The notes under the pieces were generated by a model. It was not told the DNA's origin. It searched no databases and saw nothing but the letters and a program-made list of their open reading frames with translations. The position numbers and the translations under genes were made by a program. From contig PHCS01000001.1 in NCBI GenBank assembly GCA_002840845.1, positions 1-64,000 on the forward strand: a DNA stretch of 64,000 nucleotides. The letters are read 5' to 3'. This stretch comes from Betaproteobacteria bacterium HGW-Betaproteobacteria-14 (GTDB lineage: Bacteria; Pseudomonadota; Gammaproteobacteria; Burkholderiales; Rhodocyclaceae). Shown piece by piece: positions 61,507-64,000 of this stretch; positions within the stretch are counted from its first letter, which is position 1, and every line of letters begins with the position of its first letter.

Positions 61507-62827
61507 GATCACGAACTTTGCCAATTCCAGGGATTTCACAATACGCATTCACGATCTTATTCCTGGCGGTGCGCACACGTATTCAAAGGGTGACGATCAG
61601 TTTCCGGCCAATGCACCCGCTGCCATTGCGCATGGCAAGGGCGCGCGAGTTTGGGATCTCGACGGCAACGAGTACATCGACTGCAGCATGGGCCTGACTT
61701 CAGTGAGCATTGGGCACGGTTACGAACCCGTAGCGCGTGCCGTATGCGAGGCGGCTTTGCTGGGAACCAATTTTCAGCGACCGGCCACTCTAGAACTCGC
61801 CGCTGCCGAACGTTTCCTGGAAACCGTGCAGACGGGCGACATGGTTAAGTTCGCCAAGAACGGATCGACGGTAACTACCGCCGCGGTCAAGCTGGCACGT
61901 GCCTACACGGGGCGCAGTCGGGTGGCGCTTTGCCGCGAGCACAATTTCTTTAGCTACGACGATTGGTTTATCGTCACTACCCCCTGCGACCGAGGCATTC
62001 CCGAGCAGACGCGCTCGCTTACGGCCGGCTTCAGCTACAACGACATTGCGTCGGTTCAGTCCCTCTTCGAGCAGAAGAACCACAACATTGCCTGCCTCAT
62101 CATGGAGCCGGTCAAATTCGACCCTCCACAGGACGGATTCCTTCAAAAAGTGGCTGAGCTCTGTCGAGCCCACGGCGTCGTCTTCATCCTCGACGAAATG
62201 ATCTCGGGCTTCAAGTGGGGGCTGAAAGGCGCGCAGCATCACTTCGATGTGAAGCCCGATCTCTCCACTTGGGGCAAGGGCATCGCCAACGGTTTTTCCG
62301 CATGTGCCCTGACAGGACGAGCCGACATCATGGAGCTGGGCGGGATACGTAGCTCGGGCGCCGACAAGCTCTTTCTCATTTCCACTACGCATGGCGCCGA
62401 GACCATCGGCCTGGCGGCCATGATTGCCACCATCGACGAATTCGAGCGGCACGGCATGATCGAATCCAACTGGAAGAGGGGCGAGGACTTGCGCGGCAGG
62501 CTGAATAATGTGATCGCGCTTCACGGACTCGGCAACGCACTGGAAGTGAAGGGCGAAGCCTGCTTGCTTGCCCTAATATGTCGCAATGCGCAGGGCGTGC
62601 CGGATGATGCTTACCGGACGCTGATGATGCAGGAAATGATTGCTCGGGGTGTGCTGTTCCAGGGATTGTTCTACACAACCTGGTCGCACCAGGATGCGGA
62701 ACTCGACGAAATTGTTGCCGCCTTTGGTGAGTCGTGTGCCATCTATAGCCAGGCAATAGAAAGCGGATCGTGTAGTGAGCACCTGATAGGCCCGCCAGCG
62801 AGACCTGTATTCCGCAAGAGGATTTGA
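61499..62827 (+). CDS. Class III (glutamate-1-semialdehyde aminomutase-like) aminotransferase
   Basis: LIPGGAHTYSKGDDQFP, VWDLDGNEYIDCSMGL, FKWGLKGAQHHFDVKPDLSTWGKGIANGFS. Confidence 0.9.
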   Translation: MRRITNFANSRDFTIRIHDLIPGGAHTYSKGDDQFPANAPAAIAHGKGARVWDLDGNEYIDCSMGLTSVSIGHGYEPVARAVCEAALLGTNFQRPATLELAAAERFLETVQTGDMVKFAKNGSTVTTAAVKLARAYTGRSRVALCREHNFFSYDDWFIVTTPCDRGIPEQTRSLTAGFSYNDIASVQSLFEQKNHNIACLIMEPVKFDPPQDGFLQKVAELCRAHGVVFILDEMISGFKWGLKGAQHHFDVKPDLSTWGKGIANGFSACALTGRADIMELGGIRSSGADKLFLISTTHGAETIGLAAMIATIDEFERHGMIESNWKRGEDLRGRLNNVIALHGLGNALEVKGEACLLALICRNAQGVPDDAYRTLMMQEMIARGVLFQGLFYTTWSHQDAELDEIVAAFGESCAIYSQAIESGSCSEHLIGPPARPVFRKRI

Positions 62828-62935
62828 CATTGAATCAGTGCAAGATACTGAGGTGGGCGGCGAGCTTGTCGGCGACGGAGAAACCGACAAAGTTAACTAA
62901 GGGAAGCCTTTTCCAGTGAAGGGAAGCCTTTTCCA

Positions 62936-64000
62936 GTGTCAAACATCCTGATTCGCGTTGACGCGGCGATTGAGCTAGGCATGGGCCATGTTATGCGCTG
63001 CCTAACTCTGGCAGATTGCTTGCGCGCGGCGGGCGGGCAAATTGCTTTCTCCTGCAGAAGGTTGCCTGGGAATCTCTGTGATTTAATTGAAATGAAGGGC
63101 TACAAAGTACATCACATGGCTAATCCCGAGGATGGACTAGCTACCATTGACTGGCTGGACGATGCGGCGCAGACGAAAGCGGCTCTCGCAGATAGTGCTC
63201 GGACCGACTGGTTGATCGTGGATCACTATGGCCTCGACCGAAGCTGGGAATCCGCAATGCGTCCATTCGTCAGACGCATCATGGTTATCGACGACCTTGC
63301 TGACCGCCCGCATGACTGCGATGTGCTGCTGGATCAGAACTACTACAAAAATCTGGAGCACCGCTATGAAGGATTGGTGCCTGGACATTGCCTGAGGTTA
63401 TTGGGACCGACCTATGCGCTGCTGCGACCGGAGTTTTTTGAAGCTCGTCGCCATCTGCGCCAGCGGGATGGGCTCGTCAGGAGAATTCTGGTCTTTCTGG
63501 GCGGCGGCGATTCGCAGAACGTGACATCGAAGGTAATCGAGGCAATAGCCCTGACGGGCCACCCTGAAATCGCCCTAGATGTGGTGATCGGCTCCACCAA
63601 CCCTCATCATGAGCAGATCGCAGCACTTTGTTCGCTGAGAAGGAATGCACGTCTTCACATTCAAGTCGAAAATATGGCTGCCCTGATGGCGTCGGCCGAC
63701 CTCAGCATAGGCGCAGGTGGGGCGACCACTTGGGAGCGTTGCCTCCTCGGCCTGCCGACACTGACCGTAGTGTTTGCCGCCAATCAGGAGCAGACCACCA
63801 TCGACCTGGCTGATACCGGAGCGATACGCTACATCGGCTGGGCAGATAACGTGAGCATCTCGGAATTGGCCGAGGCCATCGATGATGCCATTTCCCGCCC
63901 TGAAGAGAACGTGGAGATGGGTCATCGGGCAATGCAAGTGATGAGCGACTTCGTGTATGACAGCCAGCTTCAGGCAGTTGCAGCCCTCCTGCAACGGACA
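62936..64000 (+). CDS. pseG: PseG/SpsG-like UDP-sugar hydrolase, open at window edge
   Basis: Manually translated from GTG 62936: VSNILIRVDAAIELGMGHVMRCLTLADCLRAAGGQIAFSCRRLPGN ... SIGAGGATTWERCLLGLPTLTVVFAANQ; not in the ORF track because no stop is reached. Confidence 0.88.
   Translation, partial: MSNILIRVDAAIELGMGHVMRCLTLADCLRAAGGQIAFSCRRLPGNLCDLIEMKGYKVHHMANPEDGLATIDWLDDAAQTKAALADSARTDWLIVDHYGLDRSWESAMRPFVRRIMVIDDLADRPHDCDVLLDQNYYKNLEHRYEGLVPGHCLRLLGPTYALLRPEFFEARRHLRQRDGLVRRILVFLGGGDSQNVTSKVIEAIALTGHPEIALDVVIGSTNPHHEQIAALCSLRRNARLHIQVENMAALMASADLSIGAGGATTWERCLLGLPTLTVVFAANQEQTTIDLADTGAIRYIGWADNVSISELAEAIDDAISRPEENVEMGHRAMQVMSDFVYDSQLQAVAALLQRT

Overview
This 64 kb window looks like a GC-rich betaproteobacterial chromosome segment. 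The Rhodocyclales-like guess rests only on gene content and repeats. From left to right it contains: (i) an AT-richer minus-strand cassette (about 1-2400) with a SIR2-like protein and a HEPN-like protein whose C-terminal half carries motifs resembling archaeo-eukaryotic primases; (ii) a DMT transporter, a HigBA-type toxin-antitoxin pair with a perfect operator palindrome, a ferritin-like protein, cytochrome b561, a Spy/CpxP-like protein and a two-component system; (iii) a large acyl-CoA/branched-chain-substrate catabolism block (LivKHMGF-type ABC transporter, acyl-CoA ligase, FadJ-like protein, thiolase, acyl-CoA dehydrogenases including an AidB homologue, AtuA-like proteins, enoyl-CoA hydratase, regulators); (iv) MFS transporter, aldehyde and alcohol dehydrogenases, and thiC with a TPP riboswitch; (v) LemA/DUF2207 proteins and two tandem RND efflux modules plus a TolC-like protein; (vi) LPS/EPS genes (waaA, waaC, epimerase, nucleotide-sugar dehydrogenase); (vii) an AT-richer Pse/Sps-type nonulosonic acid locus running off the right edge. 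The most striking unexplained signal is a dispersed bipartite 23-bp motif, GCCGT-N10-CTGACTTT. I found CTGACTTT 13 times by eye. Eleven copies have an exact GCCGT exactly 10 nt upstream and the other two have one mismatch in that arm. It occurs on both strands, in coding and non-coding DNA, and inside conserved codons, and I saw none in the AT-richer right-hand island. It behaves like an undescribed DNA-uptake-sequence-like or chromosome-maintenance signal. Several REP/MITE-like palindromic repeat families are also present. Some sit in-frame inside genes (waaA, nucleotide-sugar dehydrogenase), and one family brackets a GIY-YIG nuclease gene. All motif counts are by eye and should be recomputed.
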